This document shows positions 8,694-16,992 of a DNA stretch of 64,000 bases, piece by piece. This DNA is from Azospirillum sp. TSH64 (GTDB lineage: Bacteria > Pseudomonadota > Alphaproteobacteria > Azospirillales > Azospirillaceae), in the NCBI RefSeq assembly GCF_003116035.1, contig NZ_LGQW01000015.1:5530789-5594788 (forward strand). Reading direction: 5' to 3'. The notes beneath the pieces were generated by a model. That model saw only the letters and a program-made list of their open reading frames with translations. It was not told where the DNA came from and did no database searches. The first letter of the stretch is position 1; each line of letters starts with the position of its first letter. Position numbers and translations under genes: made by a program.

Positions 8694-9226
8694 AATGCGG
8701 TCCTCGACACCGGGGTGCGGGTATAGGCGATGCGTGCCGCGACGAAGGCGTAGGCCGCCAGCGCCAGCGAGATCGCCACGTTGTAGCCCGCCATGGAGAT
8801 CCCGAACAGCGACCACGCCACTTCGTCACAGCGGGTGACCGGGGCGGCCAGCACCTGGGCGCGGAGCGCCTCCAGCGAATTGGCCGCGGCCGAGCCGCCG
8901 CAGGACGAGGTGCCGGCCCACCAATGCTGCTCCACCCCGACATGGTAGGCGGCGATGCCGGCACCGGCCAGCAGGGCCAACCCGCTCACCACCAGCAGCG
9001 CGTCGCCCAGCCCCTTCCAGCGGCGGAACAGCCAAGTCACCAGCCCCAGCACCATCACCGCCACATAGGGCCAGCGCTGCATGATGCACAGCACGCAGGG
9101 TTGGTAGTTCAGCACGAACTGGAAGAACAGGGCCGACAGCAGCACCCCGGCACTGGCCAGCGCCAGCAGCAGGGCGGCGATGCGGGGATCCTCGAAGGCA
9201 CGGGAGAGAAAGGGCTTGGTCGTCAT
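8690..9226 (-). CDS. dsbB: Disulfide bond formation protein B
   Basis: A 178-residue inner-membrane protein that reoxidises DsbA and passes electrons to quinones. It has four membrane helices, a CVLC pair (C44/C47) in the first periplasmic loop and a second pair at C109 and C133, as in DsbB. The ATG at 9226 is preferred over an in-frame TTG three codons upstream. The stop overlaps the coq7 start; a quinone-reducing protein coupled to a quinone-biosynthesis gene makes functional sense. Confidence 0.92.
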   Translation of the reverse strand: MTTKPFLSRAFEDPRIAALLLALASAGVLLSALFFQFVLNYQPCVLCIMQRWPYVAVMVLGLVTWLFRRWKGLGDALLVVSGLALLAGAGIAAYHVGVEQHWWAGTSSCGGSAAANSLEALRAQVLAAPVTRCDEVAWSLFGISMAGYNVAISLALAAYAFVAARIAYTRTPVSRTAL

Positions 9227-9453
9227 GGCGGACAAGGTAGCGCGTGCGAGGCCGTTCGGCCAGCCGTCCGCAAGGCCCGCGGCACGCCTGCGACGGCATG
9301 ACAGGGCGGCGGCATCGGCAGGGAATAAGCGGCACCGCGGCTGCGTCGCCGGGCGCTGTTTCGCCCCGGACCCGGGCAGCGAACCGGGATGCCCGGATGC
9401 CCGTTCTTTTGCCCTTTCCGTTTGCGGACTGTTGCGCTAGAAGAGGCGTCGCT

Positions 9454-9538
9454 GCGGGCGTGGTGAAATTGGTAGACGCGCCGGACTCAAAATCCGGTTC
9501 CGCAAGGAGTGTCGGTTCGAGTCCGACCGCCCGCACCA
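9454..9538 (+). tRNA. tRNA-Leu (anticodon CAA)
   Basis: Acceptor stem GCGGGCG/CGCCCGC, a long variable arm as in leucine tRNAs, anticodon stem CCGGA/TCCGG with loop CTCAAAA giving anticodon CAA (reads UUG), T-loop GGTTCGAGTCC and an encoded CCA end. Length 85 nt. Confidence 0.96.
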
Positions 9539-9540
9539 CC

Positions 9541-9562
9541 CGATCCCTCTGTTGTGGGATCG
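9541..9562 (+). terminator. Hairpin after tRNA-Leu
   Basis: CGATCCC (9541-9547) pairs with GGGATCG (9556-9562) around an 8-nt loop, two bases after the tRNA. There is no T-tract, so this is either a weak terminator or an end-processing signal. Confidence 0.45.
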
Positions 9563-9571
9563 CGGTTCCGG

Positions 9572-9925
9572 TCAGCCGGCCGCCTTTTCGGCGAATTGGT
9601 CGAATGCTTCGACCGCCTGGGCGGCATACATCACCGACGGCCCGGCGCCCATATAGACCGCCATCCCCATCGTCTCCATCACCTCGTCGCGGGTCGCCCC
9701 CTGCTTCATCGCCGCTTCGGCATGAAAGGCGACGCAGCCGTCGCAGCGGATCGCCACCGCGATTGCGAGCGCGATCAGTTCCTTGGTCCTGGTGTCCAGC
9801 GCATTCGGCTTGAGCGCCTCCTGGGCCATCCCGGAAAAGGCTTTCATGACCTCCGGGGCGCCGCCGCGCAGCTCGCGGATGGCGCCGGACAGCTCGCCGG
9901 TCATCTGCGGCCAGTTCTTGTGCAT
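9572..9925 (-). CDS. Carboxymuconolactone decarboxylase / AhpD-like protein
   Basis: 117 residues with the AhpD-like core: KELIALAIAVAIRCDGCVAFH, where C61-x-x-C64 and H68 form the redox/proton-relay site of alkylhydroperoxidase D-like proteins. A peroxide- or thiol-related role is more likely than aromatic ring degradation. The ATG at 9925 has AGGAGA 6 nt upstream. It is divergent from a rhodanese gene, and the shared promoter contains a palindrome. Confidence 0.85.
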   Translation of the reverse strand: MHKNWPQMTGELSGAIRELRGGAPEVMKAFSGMAQEALKPNALDTRTKELIALAIAVAIRCDGCVAFHAEAAMKQGATRDEVMETMGMAVYMGAGPSVMYAAQAVEAFDQFAEKAAG

Positions 9926-10027
9926 GGGTCTTCTCCTGCCATCGAAAAAAGGCGCACCGGACGTCCGGGTCGCCGCCCAGCCGGAACCGCCTTGGCGGAA
10001 AGCGAGCTGCGGGCGACATCGCCTCAT

Positions 10028-10064
10028 TGACTTAACATTAGAATATACTAATTTATTGGTCAAG
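10028..10064. promoter_or_regulatory. Divergent promoters around an AT-rich palindrome
   Basis: TTGACT at 10028-10033 faces right and the complement of TTGACC (GGTCAA, 10059-10064) faces left. Midway lies the inverted repeat ATTAGaatataCTAAT (10038-10053). The AT-rich block stands out sharply in this GC-rich DNA. The symmetry suggests one regulator controlling both the AhpD-like gene (minus) and the rhodanese gene (plus). The exact -10 boxes are uncertain. Confidence 0.7.
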
Positions 10065-10135
10065 GGCAGTACGACGGTTGCTTGCCGTCCGATGCCACGG
10101 CCCGGCCCGCAATCCCCTTTCAAGGATCGACTCCG

Positions 10136-10519
10136 ATGTTCCTCTGCTCCCTGATGCGACGCCTGTTCCCGACCGCGCAGCCCAACAAGCAGGGCGGCAC
10201 CGACCGGATCCTGCAGGTCGATCCGCAGACCGCCATTCACTGGCAGGCGAAAGGCGAGGCGGTGATCGTCGATGTCCGCGAACCGCATGAGCACGCCGCC
10301 GGCCATATCCCCGGCGCCATCCTGAACCCGCTGTCGCGCTTCGACCCGTCGCGCGTCCCGGCCGAGCCCGAAAAGCATCTGGTCTTCCACTGCCAGGGAG
10401 GCATGCGCTGCGGCCCCGCCGCCGAGCGCTTGATGGCCGCCGGCCATACCGGCACCATCAACCGTCTCGGCGGCGGCTTTTCCGCCTGGGCCAAGGCCGG
10501 CGGCCCGGTGGAGCGCTGA
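10136..10519 (+). CDS. Rhodanese-like sulfurtransferase
   Basis: A 127-residue single-domain rhodanese with DVREPHEHAAGHIPGA and an active-site loop CQGGMR whose cysteine is C86. It moves sulfane sulfur between thiols. ATG 10136 has AAGGA 9 nt upstream. It shares a divergent promoter with the AhpD-like gene, pointing to a common redox or sulfur stress signal. The partner is unknown. Confidence 0.85.
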   Translation: MFLCSLMRRLFPTAQPNKQGGTDRILQVDPQTAIHWQAKGEAVIVDVREPHEHAAGHIPGAILNPLSRFDPSRVPAEPEKHLVFHCQGGMRCGPAAERLMAAGHTGTINRLGGGFSAWAKAGGPVER

Positions 10520-10560
10520 CGCCCCTCTCAAAGCCGCTGGCCTGCGCCTCACGACGGACG

Positions 10561-10587
10561 TATGTGTCTGTCGGTCACAGACAGATA
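10561..10587. promoter_or_regulatory. Inverted repeat ahead of a small gene
   Basis: TGTCTGT (10565-10571) and ACAGACA (10577-10583) form a perfect 7-bp inverted repeat around CGGTC. The outer TAT/ATA bases extend it to 10 of 11 pairs. It ends 15 nt before the ATG at 10603, so it could be an operator or an RNA hairpin near the ribosome-binding site. It could also terminate the rhodanese message, but there is no T-tract. Confidence 0.5.
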
Positions 10588-10602
10588 TGCAGGGACCGTC
10601 GA

Positions 10603-10824
10603 ATGAAGCCCGCCCCCGTTCCTCCCGCGGCCTCTTCCCCGATCGTCGTCGACGAAACCGGACCGCAGAGCTTCACCCTCACCGTGACGTTCGACGGCCA
10701 GCGGTTCGAGTGCGGCAGATACATCAGCCGCGCCGCGGCGATGCAAGCCGGCCGGCTGTTCCTTCAGCGCAAGGAGGGGGAAGCCGCCAACGGCCGGACG
10801 AAACGGAAGCCGGGCAGGACGTGA
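10603..10824 (+). CDS. Small protein of unknown function
   Basis: A 73-residue soluble protein. The core (QSFTLTVTFDGQRFECGRYISRAAAMQAG) suggests a short beta hairpin followed by a helix; the C-terminus is basic (TKRKPGRT). No family recognised. It overlaps the next small ORF by GTGA, so the two are probably co-translated. Confidence 0.6.
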   Translation: MKPAPVPPAASSPIVVDETGPQSFTLTVTFDGQRFECGRYISRAAAMQAGRLFLQRKEGEAANGRTKRKPGRT

Positions 10825-11006
10825 CGCCCGACATGCCCCCCGATGACGACCGCACCCGCCTCGCCGCCAATGTCGGCGCGGCCATCGCCGTCATGATCGT
10901 CCTTGGCCTGGGATACTGGCTGATGGGTGCCCTGATGCATCAGTCCAGGACCGAGGACTGTCTGCTGGCCCATCGGCGCAGCTGCGGCACGGTCGAGGTG
11001 CGGTGA
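10821..11006 (+). CDS. Small single-pass membrane protein
   Basis: 61 residues from GTG 10821, which overlaps the preceding stop; ATG 10833 is an alternative (57 residues). One membrane helix (about VGAAIAVMIVLGLGYWLMGAL) is followed by a short tail with two cysteines (EDCLLAHRRSCGT). No family recognised. Confidence 0.55.
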   Translation: MTPDMPPDDDRTRLAANVGAAIAVMIVLGLGYWLMGALMHQSRTEDCLLAHRRSCGTVEVR

Positions 11007-11088
11007 GGTTTCCGGCCGCCGACCCGGAGCCGTTGCCATACCGCCGCCAACCGGCGGCAGGACTGAAGATTTCACAGTATTTTCAATA

Positions 11089-11173
11089 TGGTGCGGGCGG
11101 TGGGACTCGAACCCACATACCTAAGGGTGAGGGATTTTAAGTCCCTTGCGTCTACCGGTTTCGCCACGCCCGC
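11089..11173 (-). tRNA. tRNA-Leu (anticodon TAA)
   Basis: On the minus strand: acceptor GCGGGCG/CGCCCGC, anticodon stem AGGGA/TCCCT with loop CTTAAAA giving TAA (reads UUA), long variable arm, T-loop GGTTCGAGTCC and encoded CCA. 85 nt. A GC-rich hairpin (11043-11058) lies 30 nt downstream and may end the transcript. It opposes the tRNA-Leu at 9454. Confidence 0.96.
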
Positions 11174-11268
11174 GCCCCGGGCCCTGCCATTGCAAGCCGA
11201 TGCTGATGCACCGGACCGATGACGGCAAAGCTCATGTCCACGGACCGGCCCCGCGCTGCCCGCGGAGA

Positions 11269-11288
11269 TTGCATACCGCGATATGCAA
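11269..11288. promoter_or_regulatory. 7-bp inverted repeat in the gap upstream of tRNA-Leu
   Basis: TTGCATA-ccgcga-TATGCAA is a perfect inverted repeat in the 255-bp gap between tRNA-Leu (minus) and the small gene at 11429 (plus). It could be an operator; its distance from either transcript start is unknown. Confidence 0.4.
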
Positions 11289-11428
11289 CGCACCGTTCCG
11301 TGGTCATGACTTAGACAATCGCGGGGGCGCGGGTCAAGGGGCCTTCGCAAAACCGCAGGCATTCCCATATCGAAGGACGCGCAACTGGGGGCCGGCCCGC
11401 ACCGGCTCGGGAGCAGGAGGGAGACGGC

Positions 11429-11602
11429 GTGAGCGAGACGCAATGGATGTCGCTGGTGGCGCTGCTGATGGTCGCGGTGCTGGTGGTGCCGGCGGCCCTT
11501 CGCCGCAACCGAGGGGCTGTTCTTCGCAACGCGGCGCTGTGGCTGGCGCTGATCGTCGCCCTCGTCTGGGTTTACGACCGCTTCGGACCGTTCGGCAACT
11601 GA
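11429..11602 (+). CDS. Small two-helix membrane protein
   Basis: 57 residues from GTG 11429, which has an excellent AGGAGG element 8 nt upstream. Two hydrophobic helices (about residues 7-22 and 34-48) are separated by a basic loop (RRNRG), typical of a membrane hairpin. It ends in a short polar tail (YDRFGPFGN). No family recognised. Confidence 0.65.
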   Translation: MSETQWMSLVALLMVAVLVVPAALRRNRGAVLRNAALWLALIVALVWVYDRFGPFGN

Positions 11603-11634
11603 CCGCCGCCCCGCCCCGGCGTTGTGCCGCGGCG

Positions 11635-11880
11635 TTAGGGGCGGGTGTCCTCGTTCATCGTCATGATGCCGATTCCCATCGACACGCTGCCGAAGGTCAG
11701 CATCAGGCCGGCATAGAGCATCACCGTGGCGGTGATGCCGTATTCGCTGCTGCCGATCAGGGTCGCCAGCTTGGCGACGTCGAACCACAACAGCCCGCTT
11801 GCCAGCACCACGGCGCCGACGATGCCGGCGAACAGGTGGCGGAGAAGAAACAGCAGCGCTGTTTTCTCGAAGCTCTTCAT
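11635..11880 (-). CDS. Small membrane protein of unknown function
   Basis: 81 residues with two membrane helices (about LFAGIVGAVVLASGLLWF and YGITATVMLYAGLMLTFG) and an acidic tail. ATG 11880 has GGGAG 7 nt upstream. It converges with the small membrane gene at 11429. No family recognised. Confidence 0.65.
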   Translation of the reverse strand: MKSFEKTALLFLLRHLFAGIVGAVVLASGLLWFDVAKLATLIGSSEYGITATVMLYAGLMLTFGSVSMGIGIMTMNEDTRP

Positions 11881-11998
11881 GGCGGGGCTCCCGCGGCGGG
11901 AAAGACGGAGATGAGAGGAATTTAATGTAGGACCGAATCGGTCCGCGGCAATCGATCCGCCGACATATCCCCCGTCAGAGCGGCCGTCATACCCGCCA

Positions 11999-12784
11999 CT
12001 ATCCTTTCGTACCGACCGTGACGGTCGGCGTGCCGCCAAGGCCGCGGATGATCTCCGCCAGCTCGTCGGCGGCACCCGTCACCTCCGCCTCGTCGGTGCC
12101 GCGCAGCACCAGGCTGACGCCGAAGAAGCCGTGGCGGAAGTAAGGATAGCTGCCGATCTCCAATGCCGGATGGCGGTCCTGCAGGGCCGACAGCTCGGCG
12201 GCGATCACCCCCTCGCCCAGTTCGCAGGCCACCGTGCGGGCATGCAGGGGCGGCCCGCCGGCCAGCCGCGGCAGAATGCCGTCCAGCATCGCCCGCATGA
12301 TGTTGGGCACGCCGGCCATGACGAAGACGTTGCCGATCTGGAAGCCCGGCGCCTGACTGATCGGGTTGTCGATCAGGATGCCGCCGGCCGGGACGTTGGC
12401 CATGCGCAGCCTTGCCTCGTTCAGCTGCCCGGCGGCGTAATGGCGCTCAAGCCGGGCGACCGCTTCCGGATTGCGCTCCAGCGCCACGCCGAACGCCTTG
12501 GCGACGCAGGCGGCGGTGATGTCGTCGTGGGTCGGGCCGATGCCGCCGGTGGTGAAGACATAGGTGTAGCGGGCGCGCAGGGCGTTGACCGCGGCGACGA
12601 CCTCCTCCTCGACGTCCGGCACCACGCGGGCCTCGCGCAGCCGCACGCCGATCTCCGTCAGTTTCTCGGCGATGTGGCCGAGGTTGGCGTCCTTGGTGCG
12701 GCCCGACAGGATCTCGTTGCCGATCACCAGCACGGCGGCGGTCGGGTTGGCTCCGGTCTCGTTTGCGGCGGCTTCGGACGTCAT
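11999..12784 (-). CDS. CinA N-terminal / molybdopterin-binding domain protein
   Basis: 261 residues of the MoCF_biosynth/CinA-N fold: AAVLVIGNEILSG, then TTGGIGPTHDDITA (the substrate-binding loop), then PGFQIGNVFVMAGVP. It lacks the C-terminal amidase domain of full CinA. Stand-alone proteins of this type act in nucleotide-cofactor clean-up (ADP-ribose or NMN chemistry), but the substrate here is inferred. The ATG at 12784 has a weak ribosome-binding site. It is divergent from sfsA, 66 bp apart. Confidence 0.85.
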   Translation of the reverse strand: MTSEAAANETGANPTAAVLVIGNEILSGRTKDANLGHIAEKLTEIGVRLREARVVPDVEEEVVAAVNALRARYTYVFTTGGIGPTHDDITAACVAKAFGVALERNPEAVARLERHYAAGQLNEARLRMANVPAGGILIDNPISQAPGFQIGNVFVMAGVPNIMRAMLDGILPRLAGGPPLHARTVACELGEGVIAAELSALQDRHPALEIGSYPYFRHGFFGVSLVLRGTDEAEVTGAADELAEIIRGLGGTPTVTVGTKG

Positions 12785-12850
12785 CTGGCAGGGGTCTCCA
12801 TCGGAACGCTCTTGTCGGGCGGGAAGGCCAAGGGTAGCGTCGCCGCCAAG

Positions 12851-13603
12851 ATGCGCTTTCCCACCCCCCTTCTTCAAGGCCGCCTGATCCGCCGCTACAA
12901 GCGGTTTCTCGCCGACGTCCTGCTGGACGGGGTGGAGGTGACGGTGCATGTCCCCAATTCCGGCAGCATGATCGGGCTGGACAGTCCCGGCTCCGCCGTC
13001 TGGCTGTCGCGTTCCGACAATCCCAAACGCAAGCTGGCTTACACGCTGGAGCTGGTGGAGGCCGCCGCCCCCTGGGGCGAGGGGCTGGTCGGCGTCAACA
13101 CCGGCCACCCCAACGCCCTGGTCGCCGCCGCGATATCGGCCGGCACCATCCCGGAGCTGGCCGGCTACGACCGGCTGCGGCGCGAGGTGAAATACGGCCG
13201 CAACAGCCGCATCGACGTGCTGCTGGAGGACGACCCGGCCAAGCCCGGAGCCGATCATCTCTCCATGAGGCCTCCCGCCTATGTCGAGGTCAAGAACGTC
13301 CATCTGCGCCGCCCCGGCGGCCCGCATGGAGACGCCGCCGAATTCCCGGACTGCGTGACCGCCCGTGGCGCCAAGCATCTGGAGGAGATGGCGGCGATGG
13401 TGGCGCAGGGCTGCCGCGCGGTCATGCTCTACCTTGTCCAGCGCGGCGATTGTTCCCATTTCCGCACGGCGGCCGATCTCGACCCGGCCTATCATGACGG
13501 GCTGCGCCGTGCACTGGATTCGGGTGTGGAGGCGCTATGCTGGTCTTGCGCGATCACGCCCGAATCGATTGAATTGGACCGGCCGCTGCCGATCCGGCTT
13601 TAG
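12851..13603 (+). CDS. sfsA: Sugar fermentation stimulation protein homolog
   Basis: 250 residues of the SfsA family, with LIRRYKRFLADVLL, VHVPNSGSMIGL, NPKRKLAYTLELV, YVEVKNVHL and FPDCVTARGAKHLEEM. The E-x-K with a preceding D gives it the look of a PD-(D/E)xK-type nuclease fold, and the family is thought to bind nucleic acid, but the true role is unclear. The ATG at 12851 gives the standard family N-terminus. Confidence 0.92.
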   Translation: MRFPTPLLQGRLIRRYKRFLADVLLDGVEVTVHVPNSGSMIGLDSPGSAVWLSRSDNPKRKLAYTLELVEAAAPWGEGLVGVNTGHPNALVAAAISAGTIPELAGYDRLRREVKYGRNSRIDVLLEDDPAKPGADHLSMRPPAYVEVKNVHLRRPGGPHGDAAEFPDCVTARGAKHLEEMAAMVAQGCRAVMLYLVQRGDCSHFRTAADLDPAYHDGLRRALDSGVEALCWSCAITPESIELDRPLPIRL

Positions 13604-13663
13604 GGTCGCGGCAGCAGGCCTTCGGCATCCAGCTTTTGGTTACCTGGCATAGGGGCTTTCGTC

Positions 13664-14473
13664 TTGGAACAGGATCACGTCGAATCCAACCGCGTCCGCC
13701 TTCATGGTCCGGAGGGATTCGAAGGCATGCGCAAGGCCGGCCGTCTGGCCGCGCTGGCACTGGACTATATCGTCCCCTATGTGCAGCCGGGCGTCACCAC
13801 GGGCGAGCTCGACCGCCTGCTGGAGCAGTTCATCCGCGACCATGGCGGCATCCCCGCCCCGCTGGGCTATCGCGGCTTTCCGCGGGCCAACTGCATCTCG
13901 GTCAACCACGTCGTCTGCCACGGCATTCCCGGCGACAAGCGTCTGGTCGACGGCGATATCCTGAACATCGACGTCACGCCGATCGTCGACGGCTGGTACG
14001 GCGACAGCAGCCGCATGTATCTGTGCGGCGACGTCGGCGTGAAGGCGCGCAAGCTGGTCGACGTCACCTATGACGCGCTGATGATCGGCATCGCCGCGGT
14101 GAAGCCGGGCGCCACGCTGGGCGACATCGGCCACGCCATCCAGACCTTCGCGGAGTCCCACCGCTTCTCGGTGGTGCGCGACTTCTGCGGCCACGGCGTC
14201 GGCCGCGTCTTCCACGAGCCGCCGTCGGTCCTGCATTACGGCAAGCCGGGCGAAGGGCTGGTCCTGCGGGAAGGCATGATCTTCACCATCGAGCCGATGA
14301 TCAACACCGGCCGTCCGGACGTGAAGATCCTGGGCGACGGCTGGACCGCCGTGACCAAGGACAAGTCGCTGTCCGCCCAGTTCGAGCATTCCATCGGCGT
14401 GACGGCGGACGGTGCGGAGATCTTCACCCTGTCGCCGGCCGGCTACACGAGGCCGCCTTACCCGGTGGAGTAA
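13664..14473 (+). CDS. map: Methionine aminopeptidase, type I
   Basis: 269 residues. It removes N-terminal methionine from new proteins using two metal ions. The five ligands are in place: D103 (NIDVT), D114 (YGDSS), H177 (CGHGVG), E210 (TIEPM) and E241 (AQFEHS). The start is TTG 13664, preceded by AGGGG 8 nt upstream; there is no better ATG. A clear hairpin terminator follows at 14503. Confidence 0.96.
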   Translation: MEQDHVESNRVRLHGPEGFEGMRKAGRLAALALDYIVPYVQPGVTTGELDRLLEQFIRDHGGIPAPLGYRGFPRANCISVNHVVCHGIPGDKRLVDGDILNIDVTPIVDGWYGDSSRMYLCGDVGVKARKLVDVTYDALMIGIAAVKPGATLGDIGHAIQTFAESHRFSVVRDFCGHGVGRVFHEPPSVLHYGKPGEGLVLREGMIFTIEPMINTGRPDVKILGDGWTAVTKDKSLSAQFEHSIGVTADGAEIFTLSPAGYTRPPYPVE

Positions 14474-14502
14474 AGCTGACGGTCATTGACGGGTCGAGGG
14501 GC

Positions 14503-14541
14503 GGGCGCCGTGTCGGGGGATGCGGCGCCCGAGTTGTTTAT
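14503..14541 (+). terminator. Intrinsic terminator of map
   Basis: GGGCGCCG (14503-14510) pairs perfectly with CGGCGCCC (14523-14530), followed by the T-rich GAGTTGTTTAT, 30 nt after the map stop. Confidence 0.75.
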
Positions 14542-14599
14542 GGCAACCGCCAAGCACTCGACTTACCAGCGCCATAACGGAAAGCCGCGCAACACCCCG

Positions 14600-14639
14600 G
14601 AAACGAACAAGGGCCCGGCAATTGCTTGCCGAGCCCTTG
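14600..14639 (-). terminator. Intrinsic terminator of tRNA-Thr
   Basis: CAAGGGC-c-CGGCAA and TTGCCG-a-GCCCTTG (14608-14639) form a 13-bp stem with one mismatch, immediately downstream of tRNA-Thr on the minus strand, followed by TTCGTTT. Confidence 0.75.
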
Positions 14640-14646
14640 AAGAAAC

Positions 14647-14721
<75 letters not shown>

Positions 14722-14824
14722 GTCGTTGTGGCGCGGAACATAGCGAGGTGCTTCGTGGGATGCAAGCGGTGAATTTCGGAAAAATCGGCCGCCCGTCCTC
14801 AAACCTGCCATGCGCCCGAAAGCC

Positions 14825-16753
14825 TTACCCGTGCTGCCGGATCACCTCCAGGAAGGCGTCGGCGTAGCGTTCCAGCTTGCGGCCGCCGACCCCCGGCAGA
14901 TGGGCGAAGGTCGCGTGGTCGCGGGGGCGCTGGGCCACCATCTCCAACAGCGTGCTGTCGTGGAAGATCACATAGGGCGGCACGCTCTGGGCCTTCGCCA
15001 GCGCGGTGCGGCAGTCCTTCAGCGCATGCCACAGCGCGTCGTCGGCCGCCGACAGCGCTCCGCGGGCGCCGGAGCGCGACACCCCCTCCCCGCTCAAGCC
15101 GCCGCCGACCGACCCGCCCCGCGCGGTGTGGCGGCGCAGCGCATCGTGGACGCCGCGGCGGCGTTCCAGCACCGGGTCCTTGCGCAGCTTCACCACCCGC
15201 TGTCCCTTGATGACAGCCACCCCGGCATCGGTCAGGCGGAAGCCGCCATAGCCCTCCAGATCGACGGTCAGCAGCCCGGTGGCGACAAGCTGGCGGTAGA
15301 CCGACTGCCATTCGACCTTGCTCATGTCCTTGCCGACGGCGAAGGTCTTCAACTGGTCATGGTTCTGCTGCACCACCTTCTCGGTGGCGTTGCCGACCAG
15401 CACGTCGATCAAATGGCCGGCGCCATAGCGCTGCCCGGTGCGGTAGACCGCCGACAGCGCCTTCTGCGCGGCGATGGTGCCGTCCCAGGTCTCGACCGGG
15501 TCCAGGCAGGTGTCGCAGTTGCCGCAGGGCTCCGGCAGCGTCTCGTTGAAATAGTTCAGCAGCACCTGACGGCGGCAGTCCGACGTCTCGCAGAAGCCGA
15601 GCAGGGCCTCCAGCTTGCCGCGCTCGACCCGGCGGTGGCTGTCGCCCGCCTCGGACTGCTCCAGCATCTGGCGCAGCATCACCACGTCGGCCATGCCGTA
15701 GGCCATCCAGGCGTTGGCGGGCAGCCCGTCGCGGCCGGCGCGGCCGGTTTCCTGATAATAGGCTTCCAGGCTCTTGGGCGGGTCGAGGTGGCAGACGAAG
15801 CGGACGTTCGGCTTGTCGATGCCCATGCCGAAGGCGACGGTGGCCACCATCACCAGACCCTCGCTCTTGATGAAGCGGTCCTGGTTGGCCTCGCGCGTCT
15901 CGGCGGGCAGCCCGGCATGGTAGGGCAGAGCCTCGCGGCCCTGTTGGTTCAGCCAGGCCGCGACCTCCTCCACCTTGTTGCGCGACATGCAATAGACGAT
16001 GCCGGCGTCTTCCGGATGGTTGTCGCGCAGGAAGGCCAGCATCTGCTGGCGCTCGCTCTTCTTCGGCACCACGCGGTATGTGATGTTGGGCCGGTCGAAG
16101 CTGGACAGGAAGACGCGGGCGTCGGTCAGCCCCAGCTTGTCCTTGATCTCGGCGCGGGTCTGCACATCGGCGGTGGCGGTCAGCGCGATGCGCGGCACCG
16201 TCGGGTGGCGTTCGTGCAGGATCGACAGCTGCAGATATTCGGGCCGGAAGTCATGCCCCCACTGCGACACGCAATGCGCCTCGTCCAGCGCGAACAGCGC
16301 CAGCCGGGTGCGGTCGAGCAGGTCGAGGAAGCGCGGCGTCACCAGCCGTTCGGGTGCCACATAGACGAGGTCGATCTCGCCCTGCACCATCGCCCGCTCC
16401 ACCTCCCGCGCCTCGGCCGGACCGAGGGAGGAGTTGAGGAAGGCGGCGCGCACGCCCAGTTCCCGCAGCGCCGTCACCTGATCGCGCATCAGGGCGATCA
16501 GCGGCGACACCACCACCGTCACCCCGTCGCGCACCAGCGCCGGGATCTGGTAGCACAGCGACTTGCCGCCGCCGGTCGGCATCAGCACCAGCGCGTCGCC
16601 GCCGCGCACCACATGGTCGATGATGTCGGCCTGCTGGCCACGGAAGGAGTCGTAACCGAACACCGTCCGCAGCGCGTCGAGCGCCGTGGCCGGCGGTTGA
16701 CCGGGCGCATCGTCCGACGCACCCAGATTGCCGTAGGAAAACAACGAATCCAC
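14825..16753 (-). CDS. recQ: ATP-dependent DNA helicase RecQ
   Basis: 642 residues. A 3'-5' helicase for recombination and fork repair. Walker A PTGGGKS at about 59-66, DEAH at 157-160 with the RecQ aromatic loop HDFRPEY, helicase C motif ETGRAGRDG, the zinc-binding cysteines (CETSDC, then CGNCDTC), a winged-helix RQC domain and a C-terminal HRDC domain (LPGVGGRKLERYA). A glycine/arginine-rich linker (about residues 535-560) joins RQC to HRDC. Complete, normal length. Confidence 0.96.
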   Translation of the reverse strand: MDSLFSYGNLGASDDAPGQPPATALDALRTVFGYDSFRGQQADIIDHVVRGGDALVLMPTGGGKSLCYQIPALVRDGVTVVVSPLIALMRDQVTALRELGVRAAFLNSSLGPAEAREVERAMVQGEIDLVYVAPERLVTPRFLDLLDRTRLALFALDEAHCVSQWGHDFRPEYLQLSILHERHPTVPRIALTATADVQTRAEIKDKLGLTDARVFLSSFDRPNITYRVVPKKSERQQMLAFLRDNHPEDAGIVYCMSRNKVEEVAAWLNQQGREALPYHAGLPAETREANQDRFIKSEGLVMVATVAFGMGIDKPNVRFVCHLDPPKSLEAYYQETGRAGRDGLPANAWMAYGMADVVMLRQMLEQSEAGDSHRRVERGKLEALLGFCETSDCRRQVLLNYFNETLPEPCGNCDTCLDPVETWDGTIAAQKALSAVYRTGQRYGAGHLIDVLVGNATEKVVQQNHDQLKTFAVGKDMSKVEWQSVYRQLVATGLLTVDLEGYGGFRLTDAGVAVIKGQRVVKLRKDPVLERRRGVHDALRRHTARGGSVGGGLSGEGVSRSGARGALSAADDALWHALKDCRTALAKAQSVPPYVIFHDSTLLEMVAQRPRDHATFAHLPGVGGRKLERYADAFLEVIRQHG

Positions 16754-16939
16754 GCCGATGCGGTTCAGGAAAGTGGTGCCGGAGATCCGGCTTGTCGTCT
16801 CAACGCCCCATCATGTCGCACAGATCGCCCCCAGGGCAAAGCCGCAAAGGGACGCGGCCGGGAACAAAGGTCGGACCTTCACCGGTACCACCACACATTG
16901 GTGTGAAAGTGTGGCGCCTGCTCATCGCCCGCGTGTAAA

Positions 16940-16977
16940 CTGAAAACGGCGGATGGGTGGTCCATCCGCCGTTTCAG
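16940..16977 (-). terminator. 16-bp hairpin, probable minus-strand terminator
   Basis: Arms 16940-16956 and 16962-16977 pair over 16 bp with one bulged A, around the loop GTGGT. Read on the minus strand the hairpin is followed by TTTTCAGTTT, as expected for a terminator of the ppiC-argJ-mutT direction (the mutT stop is at 17164). On the plus strand it directly precedes the ribosome-binding site of a 24-codon ORF. Confidence 0.6.
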
Positions 16978-16992
16978 AAGGAGGAAGGTGGC

